DNA of 9,484 nt from CAG-877 sp963589235 (lineage in GTDB: Bacteria > Bacillota_I > Bacilli_A > RF39 > UBA660). Made by a program: the position numbers and the translations under genes. Position 1 is the first letter of the stretch. Every line of letters begins with the position of its first letter. Of the stretch, positions 1 to 6,673 are shown piece by piece. The notes under the pieces are model-generated. The model was not told the origin of the DNA and did not search any database. It was given only the letters and a program-made list of their open reading frames with translations. The stretch lies in the NCBI GenBank assembly GCA_963589235.1, contig CAVAJX010000125.1, forward strand, positions 1 to 9,484, read 5' to 3'.

Positions 1-27
1 AATTAATGATTTTTTCTCTCATTAATT
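1..27. repeat. Inverted repeat at the window edge, 9-bp arms
   Basis: AATTAATGA (1-9) and TCATTAATT (19-27) are perfect reverse complements around a 9-base T/C-rich loop. The right arm runs into the -35 box of the first promoter at 26-31. There is no T-run after it on the plus strand, so it is not a clear terminator for an upstream plus-strand gene. It could be an operator or the end of a longer hairpin cut by the window edge. Confidence 0.35.
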
Positions 28-54
28 TACACCTTAAAGTATACATGATATAAT
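26..54 (+). promoter_or_regulatory. SigA-type promoter with extended -10
   Basis: TTTACA (26-31) is separated by 17 bases from a perfect TATAAT (49-54), which is preceded by TG one base upstream (46-47). This is a near-consensus housekeeping promoter and drives the gene at 87. The expected transcript start near 61 leaves a leader of roughly 25 bases with a full AAAGGAGG ribosome site at 73-80. Confidence 0.85.
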
Positions 55-86
55 TATGAAGCTTTGTCTCTAAAGGAGGAAATTGT

Positions 87-539
87 ATGAAAATAGAAAA
101 AAGTAAAGATTCTATGAGTAGAATTATTAATGATTATATAGATGGTGCTTTTCCATTATCAGAACATAAAGGACCTAAAAACATATCCTTTGGTGAAAAT
201 AAGAGAGTTAAAGACTTGGTTAAATCTAAAGTAAGAGTAGGAATGAAAGACAGTGATATATTTAAGAGTGTTTTAGATGAGAAACCTTTAGTATCTTTAG
301 ATGATGAATTCTATGTAAGTTTATTAAATAGATATATTAATGTAATAGTTCCAGTAGATAATACAGATGATGAACAATTAGATTTACGTGTTGCATATAA
401 AGAAAAGGCTTTAGAAATATTTTCTTTAGGGTATGATGTTTGTTCAACATTTAGATATATAGTTGGTGATAAAGAATTACCTTCTACTACTGTTGTTATG
501 ATAGAGGCTCCTGTTAAACAATACGCTAAAGCCGTATAA
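87..539 (+). CDS. Small protein of unknown family with two helical repeat modules
   Basis: 150 residues, no signal peptide or membrane segment visible, so probably cytoplasmic. I do not recognise a named family. It can be read as two copies of one module: residues about 10-66 and about 73-131. The second copy has the clearest pattern, an aromatic start (DDEFYVSLLNRYI), a short loop around VPVDN, then a helix ending in FSLGYD followed by a hydrophobic helix and a Gly. The same pattern occurs four times in the 362-residue protein at 2933, notably as DDFYVRVL and EAFYVGML with YSMGYSAEGLFES, so the two genes look like paralogues (an alignment by eye only). The ATG follows a perfect AAAGGAGG at good spacing and a strong promoter, so the start is secure. 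A hairpin terminator follows directly, making it monocistronic. The tail from about 132 is less structured. Function is unknown; a structural or scaffold role is only one possibility. Confidence 0.85.
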   Translation: MKIEKSKDSMSRIINDYIDGAFPLSEHKGPKNISFGENKRVKDLVKSKVRVGMKDSDIFKSVLDEKPLVSLDDEFYVSLLNRYINVIVPVDNTDDEQLDLRVAYKEKALEIFSLGYDVCSTFRYIVGDKELPSTTVVMIEAPVKQYAKAV

Positions 540-552
540 TTTCTATATAATT

Positions 553-592
553 AAAAAGTAATATGAGAAATATTTCTTATATTGCTTTTTTT
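553..592 (+). terminator. Rho-independent terminator
   Basis: An 18-base arm (553-570) pairs with 573-590 with two G-U wobbles and a minimal two-base loop. The right arm ends in T5 and continues as T7 on the plus strand. It begins 13 bases after the stop codon of the 150-residue protein and separates that gene from the next one. Confidence 0.85.
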
Positions 593-602
593 ATGCTATA
601 CT
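574..602 (+). promoter_or_regulatory. Extended -10 promoter overlapping the terminator
   Basis: TGC followed by TATACT (594-602) is a good extended -10. The best -35 at 17-base spacing, TTCTTA (574-579), is poor and lies in the terminator stem. The promoter probably relies on the TGn element. It would give a leader of about 23 bases for the gene at 632, with GGAGGG at 621-626. Confidence 0.55.
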
Positions 603-631
603 AGAAACTGTACTATTTACGGAGGGATATT

Positions 632-2437
632 ATGCTTGATGGAATAATTAGAAATAGTGATAATAGTTATGAATTATTAAAAGTTATAGACGGGAAACTT
701 GGTGCTTTTCATGTTTCAAAAGATGGTTTTTCAAAATCAGATAGTAAATATATAAATACTGTACTTAATAAATTGCGTTTTAATTCTAATTGTATTTATT
801 TAACTGATGCAGATGGATATAGTATTTATTATGATAGTGAAACTGGTTTTAAACATTTTATGAAAGAAGAAAAAGAAGATTTCGAAATGTTTGTAAGAGC
901 TAATGGTAAGGACGCTACTATGTATTTATCTAGTGATTCAGAAAATAAAAGACGTAAACCTGGAAAAAAAATAGCTAGTATTTTTGTACTATCAGCTTTA
1001 TCAATAACTATTGTACTTGGTAGTTTTGATATTTTTCATATTGAAGAAAGGTATGGTGTTAATGAAGACTTAATTGCATTAAAATTATATTCAGCATCTG
1101 GTTTATATGATTTGTATAAAATGGGTCCAATGGATTATACAGACGCAATTGAGAAAATTAATGAAAGTGAATTTGACGCAATAGATAAACAATTATTAGG
1201 AAATGAAGAACTTTTAAAACTTGTTTTTAAATATTATGAGGGTACGCCAATGAAGTATACTGCTAATGCTAAATTTAGTGATATTAAATTAAGAGTATAT
1301 AATGGTGATGAAGGAGAAAGAGAAGCTCAAAATTATGGGTATTATTCTATTCTTGAACCAAATGTTTTAAATGTACATAAAGATTCTATGAGTTCTACTT
1401 TAGTTCACGAGTTTATACATCTTTTACAAGCTGATGGATGTTATTACGCTTATTTAGATGAAGCTGTTGCGACGTTAATGACTAAGGAATTTTATAATTT
1501 AGATAGTTCATCATATCCTGATGCCGTAGATAACTTAAAATTATTAATTAGTATTGTAGGACCGGAACCAATATATAAATTAGTATTTAGTGGCGATGAT
1601 AACGATTTACTTAAGATTTTTAGAGATAATCTTACAAATGATGAAGTAATAAGTTTAGTTGAAGAACTTCATAATTCACCTAGTAATACTAAAGAATCAG
1701 AACAATATCAATTTATTAGAGAGAGTCTTTTTAAATTATATAAAAATATGTATGGAAGCGATATTTCAGATAATGCAGAGCTAGCATTAATATTTTTAAA
1801 TGAAGAGTCTAATGATAGTTATTCGCCATTATATTTAAATGTTTATAAAATATTGAATGATGGTGATGAACGTAGTATTTTGATAAATGATGATAATGGA
1901 AAACGGATTCTTGTTGGACTTGGTTATTTAAATGCTACGAGTAGTGAGTATTATAAAAAAGATATTTCTTATGATGAGTATACTCAATTAAATTCAGAAG
2001 ATAGGGAAGAAGTAACTTTTAGAGATAGTTTTTCTAAAGATATGATAAATGGTTGTATTTTAGAAAAAGAAGGTATATCTACTTTTTATCGACTTGATAG
2101 TCCTGTAAAAAGAGATGATTATTTGACAGAGACTGGTTATGATAAAGAAGCTATTAAAAAACTTCCTGGAGAAAAAATATCTTTAGTTGAAGCTTTTGAA
2201 ACTGGTGATGTTGAGGCATCATTAAGAAAAGAAAAATCAGAGATTACTGATATGGAGGGATGGACTTATTGTGATACTAAGTCGCCTTTATATGTATCAA
2301 CTAATCCAAATGTTACAGTTTTAAAAACTGGTGAAGTACTATATACAACAGAGAGTATGAAATCTAAGTTTTCCGATCAATATTCTAGAATAGGTGAAGG
2401 AGTTACTGATTCTGTTAAAGTAGCAGTGAAAAAATAA
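632..2437 (+). CDS. Type II membrane-anchored gluzincin-like zinc metalloprotease
   Basis: 601 residues. Residues 1-112 form a soluble domain of unknown family that ends in a basic stretch (KRRKPGKK, 106-113). One hydrophobic segment at about 114-132 follows, so the N-terminus should stay inside and residues from about 135 should lie outside the membrane. The outer part carries HEFIH at 259-263, with Glu277 in LDEAVATLM 14 residues after the second His. This fits the zinc site of gluzincin peptidases: two His, the catalytic Glu260 and a downstream Glu ligand. The site and topology are read from the sequence; peptidase activity is inferred. Residues 290-601 show no family I know. The C-terminal 50 or so are rich in Ser, Thr and Val (VSTNPNVTVLKTGEV), which may be a beta-type end domain. 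It has its own promoter and a terminator at the stop codon. It sits between two genes that share a repeat module, which may or may not be meaningful. A surface or cell-envelope substrate is likely, but unknown. Confidence 0.85.
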   Translation: MLDGIIRNSDNSYELLKVIDGKLGAFHVSKDGFSKSDSKYINTVLNKLRFNSNCIYLTDADGYSIYYDSETGFKHFMKEEKEDFEMFVRANGKDATMYLSSDSENKRRKPGKKIASIFVLSALSITIVLGSFDIFHIEERYGVNEDLIALKLYSASGLYDLYKMGPMDYTDAIEKINESEFDAIDKQLLGNEELLKLVFKYYEGTPMKYTANAKFSDIKLRVYNGDEGEREAQNYGYYSILEPNVLNVHKDSMSSTLVHEFIHLLQADGCYYAYLDEAVATLMTKEFYNLDSSSYPDAVDNLKLLISIVGPEPIYKLVFSGDDNDLLKIFRDNLTNDEVISLVEELHNSPSNTKESEQYQFIRESLFKLYKNMYGSDISDNAELALIFLNEESNDSYSPLYLNVYKILNDGDERSILINDDNGKRILVGLGYLNATSSEYYKKDISYDEYTQLNSEDREEVTFRDSFSKDMINGCILEKEGISTFYRLDSPVKRDDYLTETGYDKEAIKKLPGEKISLVEAFETGDVEASLRKEKSEITDMEGWTYCDTKSPLYVSTNPNVTVLKTGEVLYTTESMKSKFSDQYSRIGEGVTDSVKVAVKK

Positions 2438-2457
2438 AAAAGAGTCATGACTCTTTT
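2438..2457. terminator. Bidirectional terminator between convergent genes
   Basis: A perfect 20-base palindrome, AAAAGAGTCATGACTCTTTT, is centred between 2447 and 2448. T-rich sequence follows on both strands (CTTTTGTTT on plus; TTTTTATTTTTT on minus). It immediately follows the stop codon of the metalloprotease gene and contains the TGA stop (2447-2445) of the minus-strand gene, so it can end both transcripts. Confidence 0.8.
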
Positions 2458-2810
2458 CTTTTGTTTATACCTATCATACTACCAAGAATTGATGTTATTA
2501 GAATTATTATATAATATAATATGGCTCTTATTTCTATTTTTGATGAGGTTAATAGTGAAGTTATTATGAATATAGGAATTATTATTAGAGCTAGTTTAAT
2601 TCCTTCTAGATAGCCTTTTTTAAGGGTGTTTTTACCTAGTATGAAACTACTTATAAATATATTTACTAGTATAGCAATTATTTTTAATACTTTATTGGTA
2701 TTTTGGCCGATAATATTGAAATAATATAATAATGTTATAGCGAGTAATGATAGTAATATGGATATCATTGTAAATAGTAATCGCTTTCCATATTTCTTTA
2801 TATAAGTCAT
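2445..2810 (-). CDS. TIGR04086-type four-helix membrane protein (YrzE-like)
   Basis: 121 residues from the ATG at 2810. A GTG further upstream at 2822 would add four residues, but it overlaps the GAGGTG ribosome site (2820-2815) that serves the ATG, so I prefer the shorter form. Four hydrophobic segments are visible at about 10-30, 40-58, 69-87 and 95-114. The protein starts with a basic stretch (KKYGKR) and ends in a basic tail (NKRKES) after GSMIGI. The layout, size and the G-S-M-I-G ending match small Firmicutes membrane proteins of the TIGR04086 family, represented by YrzE in Bacillus. In many Firmicutes that family lies near yajC and the secDF genes, which are not seen here. Function is unknown. 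I find no confident promoter in the 50 bases upstream, which it shares with the divergent gene at 2933. The family call comes from recall of pattern, not a search. Confidence 0.75.
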   Translation of the reverse strand: MTYIKKYGKRLLFTMISILLSLLAITLLYYFNIIGQNTNKVLKIIAILVNIFISSFILGKNTLKKGYLEGIKLALIIIPIFIITSLLTSSKIEIRAILYYIIILITSILGSMIGINKRKES

Positions 2811-2814
2811 ATAG

Positions 2815-2820
2815 CACCTC
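2815..2820 (-). promoter_or_regulatory. Ribosome binding site deciding the start at 2810
   Basis: GAGGTG on the minus strand lies four bases before the ATG at 2810-2808. The alternative GTG at 2822-2820 overlaps this site and has no purine-rich site at a usable distance of its own. Confidence 0.65.
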
Positions 2821-2860
2821 ACTAGATGTTATGTTTATTGATGATGAACTATGACAATTA

Positions 2861-2889
2861 TTGACTTTTGGTGCGTTTTATGGTATAAT
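2861..2889 (+). promoter_or_regulatory. Strong SigA-type promoter with extended -10
   Basis: TTGACT (2861-2866), a 17-base spacer and a perfect TATAAT (2884-2889) preceded by TG (2881-2882) make this one of the closest matches to consensus in the window. It drives the 362-residue repeat protein at 2933, whose ribosome site is AGGGTG at 2921-2926. Confidence 0.9.
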
Positions 2890-2932
2890 TTGCAGTACTA
2901 ATTGAGAGGGATAGATTAAAAGGGTGATATAG

Positions 2933-4021
2933 ATGGAAAGAGATGTTAATAAGGCTTTACGCTTTAAAGAGTTAGCTTATTTATATGCGGATAGGGTTTG
3001 TGAATACTTGATTGCAAATTCTTATAGAACTAAAAATAAAGATAATAGTATTGCACTTGCGAGTTTAATTATGGCAACTCGTAATACTATTGATGCGGTT
3101 GATTTAAAAAAAGTAGAGCCGGAAGATGTATTCAAAGCAGCCGTAAGATATAAACTGTTTTTAGATAAAAGTTATCCGAAAAATCCAGAAAGAACATTTG
3201 TTTATGATCAAGAAATTGATGATTTTTATGTTAGAGTTTTATCTAGTTGTTTAGATTTATTGTTACCTGATTCTGCACCATATGATACTAATTTAATAGA
3301 AGCAGTAGCTGAACTTAGAACAAGTGCTAAAGCTTATTATGTTTCAGGTGTATCGGCTGAGGCATTACTTGAAAGTTTAGCTGTTACTGGTGTAATTGAT
3401 ATGAATAAAAGCCTTACTTTATTAAGTGAAGATGAGAGAAAAGAACGTTCTATTAGATGGGATGAATTAACTACAAAAAAAACAATTAAGTTTGGCGATG
3501 TTACAGATGAAGCTTATTTAGAATTAGCTAATGAATATTTAGATACAGTGTTACCTTGTTTAACGACATTTTATGCAAATGTTACTGGTGAAGAATTGGA
3601 AGATGTAACAGCTACAGAAGTTTGTTTGGGTAAAGCATATGTTTTAAATCAAGCTCTTAATAATGGAGTTAAAGGATTAGGCATATTGGAAGCCGCTGTT
3701 AGTTTTAAAGTTTCTGAAGAAAAAGAATATTTAAAGAAAAATGGTGTTTCTTGGTCTCAAGGTCCAGAAGACTTAGAAGCATTTTATGTAGGAATGCTAG
3801 GAAAAGCTATTTCAATGTGTAATGAAGGTGCTTCTAAAGAAGAAAAACAAGCTTATATAAATGATATGGCTGAGTTATATTCTATGGGATATTCAGCTGA
3901 AGGATTATTTGAATCATTTGCTGGACAACCATTAGACGAGGCTAAGAAAGTACAAAATGTAAAAGCAGGAGAAATGTTATCAAGAAGAAGATCATTTGAA
4001 TTTTTTAAAAGAGCACAATAG
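2933..4021 (+). CDS. Four-module helical repeat protein of unknown function
   Basis: 362 residues, acidic and helix-rich, with no signal peptide or membrane segment, so probably cytoplasmic. I do not recognise a named family. Four related modules of about 55-70 residues can be traced: about 14-75 (LAYLYADRVCEYL), 96-155 (DDFYVRVLSSCLDLLLP), 192-262 (EAYLELANEYLDTVLP) and 281-335 (EAFYVGMLGKAISMC). Each has an aromatic-led first helix, a loop often with Pro, a second helix ending in a Gly (VSGVSAEALLES, YSMGYSAEGLFES), then a third. Modules 1+2 and 3+4 make two larger halves, so the gene may come from duplication of a two-module unit like the 150-residue protein at 87. The C-terminus is basic (RRRSFEFFKRA, from 351), unlike the rest. 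The ATG has AGGGTGAT upstream and a near-perfect promoter, suggesting good expression. A terminator overlaps the stop, so it is monocistronic. Scaffold or binding roles are possible but unsupported. Confidence 0.85.
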   Translation: MERDVNKALRFKELAYLYADRVCEYLIANSYRTKNKDNSIALASLIMATRNTIDAVDLKKVEPEDVFKAAVRYKLFLDKSYPKNPERTFVYDQEIDDFYVRVLSSCLDLLLPDSAPYDTNLIEAVAELRTSAKAYYVSGVSAEALLESLAVTGVIDMNKSLTLLSEDERKERSIRWDELTTKKTIKFGDVTDEAYLELANEYLDTVLPCLTTFYANVTGEELEDVTATEVCLGKAYVLNQALNNGVKGLGILEAAVSFKVSEEKEYLKKNGVSWSQGPEDLEAFYVGMLGKAISMCNEGASKEEKQAYINDMAELYSMGYSAEGLFESFAGQPLDEAKKVQNVKAGEMLSRRRSFEFFKRAQ

Positions 4022-4034
4022 TGTTCTTTTTTTT
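4007..4034 (+). terminator. Rho-independent terminator overlapping the stop codon
   Basis: AAAAGAGCAC (4007-4016) pairs with GTGTTCTTTT (4021-4030) across the loop AATA, with one G-U pair, and a T-run continues to 4034. The TAG stop codon of the repeat protein gene (4019-4021) lies in the loop and first stem base, so the last codons form the left arm. Confidence 0.85.
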
Positions 4035-4080
4035 ACATAAAAAAAGATAATTAGTTCATGATATTATTAGGTGATTAGTT

Positions 4081-4725
4081 ATGAAATATCTATTAGTCTT
4101 TGGTAAAAGTTTGTTTTTCTATTTATTAATAACAGTAGTATATAGAATCATGGGTAAAAGAGAAATAGGTGAATTATCAATAATGGATTTTATAGTTTCT
4201 ATTTTTATAGCGGAGTTGGCTGCTATTTCAATAGAAAATTATAAAGATACTATGTGGCTATCAATTATTCCTATTTTTGTATTAGTACTTTTGCAAATAG
4301 TATCATCTAAAATATCTTTAAAAAGTGAGAAGGTTAGAGAAGTAATTGATGGTAAAGCTTCAGTTATTATTAATAGAGGGAAAATTAATTTTGAAGAAAT
4401 GTTAAAACAAAGATATAATTTAGATGATTTATTAACACAACTTAGAGCTAAATCTATTAAATCAATAGAAGAAGTTGATTACGCTATTTTAGAGACATCT
4501 GGTAAGTTATCAATATTTAAAAGTTCTGATGATAAAAATCATACTTATCCTTTACCAGTAATTATAGATGGTAAAATACAAGATGATGTATTAATACAAA
4601 TAAATAAAAGTAGAGACTGGTTAGAAGATAGTTTAAAAAAAGAAGGGTATTTACTTGAAGATATATTTTATGGTTTTTATAGAGCTAAAAGGCTATTTTT
4701 AATTAAGAATGAAAATATAAAATGA
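4081..4725 (+). CDS. DUF421 / YetF-type membrane protein
   Basis: 214 residues, close to the usual family length. Three hydrophobic segments lie at about 4-21, 34-51 and 58-75. The family hallmark R-x-M-G-K-R-E-I-G-E-L-S follows the first segment (residues 22-33). The cytoplasmic C-terminal part has the expected G-K-A-S-V-I-I-N-R-G-K (91-101), then DLLTQLRAKSIKSIEEVDYAILETSGKLSIFK (read as positions 116-147), which matches the YetF C-terminal fold. The family is widespread in spore-forming and other Firmicutes and its biochemical role is poorly known. AGGTGAT at 4069-4075 sets the ATG. I see no convincing promoter: a TGATATTAT at 4059-4067 would put the transcript start inside the ribosome site. 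Transcription may come from a weaker site or from read-through. The gene's stop overlaps an ATG of the next open frame, and the real next start lies 44 bases on, so the two are likely co-transcribed. Confidence 0.9.
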   Translation: MKYLLVFGKSLFFYLLITVVYRIMGKREIGELSIMDFIVSIFIAELAAISIENYKDTMWLSIIPIFVLVLLQIVSSKISLKSEKVREVIDGKASVIINRGKINFEEMLKQRYNLDDLLTQLRAKSIKSIEEVDYAILETSGKLSIFKSSDDKNHTYPLPVIIDGKIQDDVLIQINKSRDWLEDSLKKEGYLLEDIFYGFYRAKRLFLIKNENIK

Positions 4726-4760
4726 CAAATTATTTAGATTATTTTTATTATATTATTCTT

Positions 4761-4766
4761 GGTGAT
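4761..4766 (+). promoter_or_regulatory. Ribosome binding site deciding the start at 4770
   Basis: GGTGAT lies three bases before the ATG at 4770. The frame is open back to an ATG at 4722, but that ATG has only AT-rich sequence before it, and starting there would put 16 residues in front of an otherwise normal hydrophobic signal segment. Confidence 0.75.
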
Positions 4767-4769
4767 AAT

Positions 4770-5942
4770 ATGAGAAAAGTAATTATAATAATTTTTTTAT
4801 TTTTATTAATTTGTTTTGGTATTTTTAATAATAAAGATAATGATACTAGAAAGATTAGTAGTAATAATGAGAAAAAGGGAGTGTTTATTAGTTATATTGA
4901 TTTACGTAATTATGTAAAGAATAGTGATATTTTGGGACTTAAGGAAAATATATGTAAGATGCTTGATAATGTATCTAGTTTAAAGTTTAATATGATTATT
5001 TTACAGGTTGTTAGTTTTAGTGATGCGATATATGAGTCTTCTATATATCCATGGAGTAGTGTTATTAGTGTATCTGAAGGAGTTAGTCCGGGATTTTCAG
5101 TACTTGATTATTTTATTGAAGAGGCTCATAAAAGAAATATAGAAGTTTATGCTTGGATTAATCCTTATCGAGTTAGAAGTAGTAATGATGTTTCTAGTAT
5201 TACGGATAGTAGTCCGGCTTTTAAGTATATTGATACGGATATTTTATATGTTAATGAAGGGATATATTATAATCCGGCTAAAGAAGAAGTTACTGATTTA
5301 ATTGTTTCGGGAGTTAGAGAAATTGTTACTAAGTATGATGTTGATGGTGTTTTATTTGATGACTATTTTTATCCTGATTTGGAAGTATCTAGAACACAGT
5401 ATGAGGAGTATTTAAAAAGCAATAAAGAAATAACTTTTAATGAGTATAGATTAATGATTATTAATGAAATGGTAGAGAAGGTACATAAAGTTTGTAAAGA
5501 TAATAAAGTGTTATTTGGTATTTCACCAGATGGTAATATTGAAAATAATTATAATAAGGTTTTTGCGGATGTTAGAACTTGGCTTGACAGTGATAAATAT
5601 GTTGATTTTATAATGCCCCAAGTATATTATGGTTTTCATAATGAGACTAGGCCATTTTTAAAGACTATTCATGAATGGAATGATTTAATTAAGAATAAGG
5701 ATATAGATTTATATATTGCTTTAGCTTTTTATAAAGTTGGTTCTATTGATAATTACGCTAAAACTGGTAAATTAGAATGGCAAAATAATAGTGATATTAT
5801 TATGAAGGAAATTCTTTTAAGTAGGAATTTAAAACAGTATAAAGGTTTTAGTTTATTTAGATATGGTAATTTGTTTGATCAGGAACTTTATACAGTGACA
5901 ACGTTAAAAGAAATGGAAAATATGCAAAAGATTGTAAAATAA
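4770..5942 (+). CDS. Secreted or anchored GHL10 (DUF187-type) glycosyl hydrolase-like protein
   Basis: 390 residues from the ATG at 4770. A basic start (MRK) and hydrophobic stretch at 4-19 form a signal or anchor segment. Cys15 follows LLI, a poor lipobox, so I favour an uncleaved anchor. The rest matches the GHL10 / DUF187 fold, a TIM barrel related to glycosidases (YngK-like). Its marks are GVFISYIDLRN (37-47), the strand NMIILQV (74-80), ESSIYPWSS (89-97), EVYAWINPYRV (125-135), and DVDGVLFDDYFYPD (190-203), whose acidic cluster lies where the family has its proposed active site. GISPDGNI (250-257) and FIMPQVYYGF (280-289) follow. The barrel seems complete. The family is linked to cell-wall or extracellular polysaccharide, but substrates are mostly unknown, so hydrolysis here is inferred. 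It follows the DUF421 gene with a 44-base gap and no promoter or terminator, suggesting an operon. No hairpin follows it; the next promoter starts within 30 bases of the stop. Confidence 0.88.
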   Translation: MRKVIIIIFLFLLICFGIFNNKDNDTRKISSNNEKKGVFISYIDLRNYVKNSDILGLKENICKMLDNVSSLKFNMIILQVVSFSDAIYESSIYPWSSVISVSEGVSPGFSVLDYFIEEAHKRNIEVYAWINPYRVRSSNDVSSITDSSPAFKYIDTDILYVNEGIYYNPAKEEVTDLIVSGVREIVTKYDVDGVLFDDYFYPDLEVSRTQYEEYLKSNKEITFNEYRLMIINEMVEKVHKVCKDNKVLFGISPDGNIENNYNKVFADVRTWLDSDKYVDFIMPQVYYGFHNETRPFLKTIHEWNDLIKNKDIDLYIALAFYKVGSIDNYAKTGKLEWQNNSDIIMKEILLSRNLKQYKGFSLFRYGNLFDQELYTVTTLKEMENMQKIVK

Positions 5943-5963
5943 TATTTAAATATTTTAAATATT
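5941..5963. repeat. AT-only inverted repeat next to the pilin promoter
   Basis: AATATTTAA (5941-5949) and TTAAATATT (5955-5963) are perfect reverse complements around ATATT. It directly abuts the TGT of the extended -10 at 5964. It could be an operator, but in such AT-rich sequence chance is a real alternative. It is not a terminator: no G or C in the stem and no T-run. Confidence 0.35.
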
Positions 5964-5972
5964 TGTTATAAT
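5964..5972 (+). promoter_or_regulatory. Extended -10 promoter of the first pilin gene
   Basis: TGT followed by a perfect TATAAT (5967-5972). A weak -35, TTTAAA (5945-5950), lies at 16-base spacing inside the inverted repeat. The leader to the GTG start at 5998 would be about 18 bases. Confidence 0.65.
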
Positions 5973-5985
5973 TAGGTTATAAGGT

Positions 5986-5992
5986 AGGTGAT
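5986..5992 (+). promoter_or_regulatory. Ribosome binding site deciding the GTG start at 5998
   Basis: AGGTGAT ends five bases before GTG (5998-6000). An ATG at 5993, immediately after the site, is in another frame and reads only ATG AAG TGT TAA, so GTG is the usable start for the pilin frame. Confidence 0.65.
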
Positions 5993-5997
5993 ATGAA

Positions 5998-6564
5998 GTG
6001 TTAAAAAATAAGAAGGGTTTTACTTTGATAGAGTTACTGGCTACGATAGTTATACTTGGTATTATTATGGTTATTGCTGTTCCTAATGTTACGGGTATTA
6101 TTTATAGAAATAGGGCAAATACTTATATAGAAGATGCTAAAAAAATGGTAACTTTAGCAGATTACGCAATTAGAGGAAGTAATAATAAGATAACTAAGCC
6201 GGCTGATGGACATTGTATTGCTTTTAGTTTACAGTATCTTGACAATGCTGAGTTTGAAGACCCACCAAATGGTGGAGACTATCAAAAGAATGACTCTTTT
6301 GTCGTAGTAAAAAAAGAAGGTAGTAAGCTAGTATATTATGCTCAAATCGTTGAAAAGTTTAAAGATACTTATCGTGGAGTTAGTTTTACAACGTCTTCTA
6401 GTTTGAATCAAGAAGGGGCTGCTAATAGTCTTGTTGGTTACTTTGATGCTAGTAATATGACAGGTTTACCTAGTGCTACTAGTAATGTTTTAGGTTATGT
6501 AACTCAATTTACAGATAATACACCATCATTTACATGCGTTGTTGATGCTGTATATGGAGAATAA
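5998..6564 (+). CDS. Type IV pilin-like protein, GTG start (probable minor pilin)
   Basis: 188 residues. The class III prepilin signal is textbook: a six-residue basic leader (MLKNKK, initiator read from GTG), Gly7, then FTLIE with Glu12 at +5 of the mature protein, and a hydrophobic helix to about residue 28 (Pro29 near its end). A prepilin peptidase would cut after Gly7. The helix continues amphipathically to about 60, as in pilins. The globular part from about 70 has exactly two Cys, Cys73 and Cys180, placed at its beginning and near the C-terminus, which suggests a disulfide closing a D-region-like domain. It follows AGGTGAT and its own extended -10 promoter. Ile codons are almost all ATT or ATA (one ATC in 13), as in neighbours, unlike the second pilin gene. 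No assembly ATPase, platform protein or peptidase gene lies in the window. ComGC-like competence pilin or pseudopilin is an alternative, but those are usually nearer 100 residues. Confidence 0.87.
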   Translation: MLKNKKGFTLIELLATIVILGIIMVIAVPNVTGIIYRNRANTYIEDAKKMVTLADYAIRGSNNKITKPADGHCIAFSLQYLDNAEFEDPPNGGDYQKNDSFVVVKKEGSKLVYYAQIVEKFKDTYRGVSFTTSSSLNQEGAANSLVGYFDASNMTGLPSATSNVLGYVTQFTDNTPSFTCVVDAVYGE

Positions 6565-6604
6565 AATTTATGTCGTAAAATTATGTAAATGTAAAAAAAA
6601 GCAG

Positions 6605-6633
6605 TTGAATTTTGAAATTTGATATGCTATTAT
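6605..6633 (+). promoter_or_regulatory. SigA-type promoter of the second pilin gene
   Basis: TTGAAT (6605-6610), 17-base spacer, TATTAT (6628-6633) preceded by TGC (6625-6627). The predicted leader of about 34 bases is longer than for neighbouring genes. The purine-rich stretch AGAAAGAGAGAGTGA (6651-6665) is the only ribosome-site candidate. Confidence 0.75.
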
Positions 6634-6673
6634 TAAAATGTAAATAAAATAGAAAGAGAGAGTGAAATTTAAT

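Noticed and set aside
2822..2860. Divergent promoter for the minus-strand TIGR04086-type gene
   Set aside because: TTGTCA is present on the minus strand (2857-2852), but no acceptable -10 follows at 16-18 bases.
632..4021. The metalloprotease and repeat genes as a defence or toxin system
   Set aside because: No immunity, nuclease or known defence domain is visible, and each gene has its own promoter and terminator; closeness alone is not enough.
4059..4067. TGATATTAT as a promoter for the DUF421 gene
   Set aside because: The transcript would start inside the ribosome site at 4069-4075, and no -35 sits at normal spacing.
4722..4769. Upstream ATG of the GHL10 gene, overlapping the DUF421 stop as ATGA
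   Set aside because: No ribosome site precedes it, and a normal GGTGAT site plus signal segment mark the ATG at 4770.
6565..6604. Terminator after the first pilin gene
   Set aside because: Only weak AT-rich partial repeats are present, with no stable stem before the A-run, so I did not call one.
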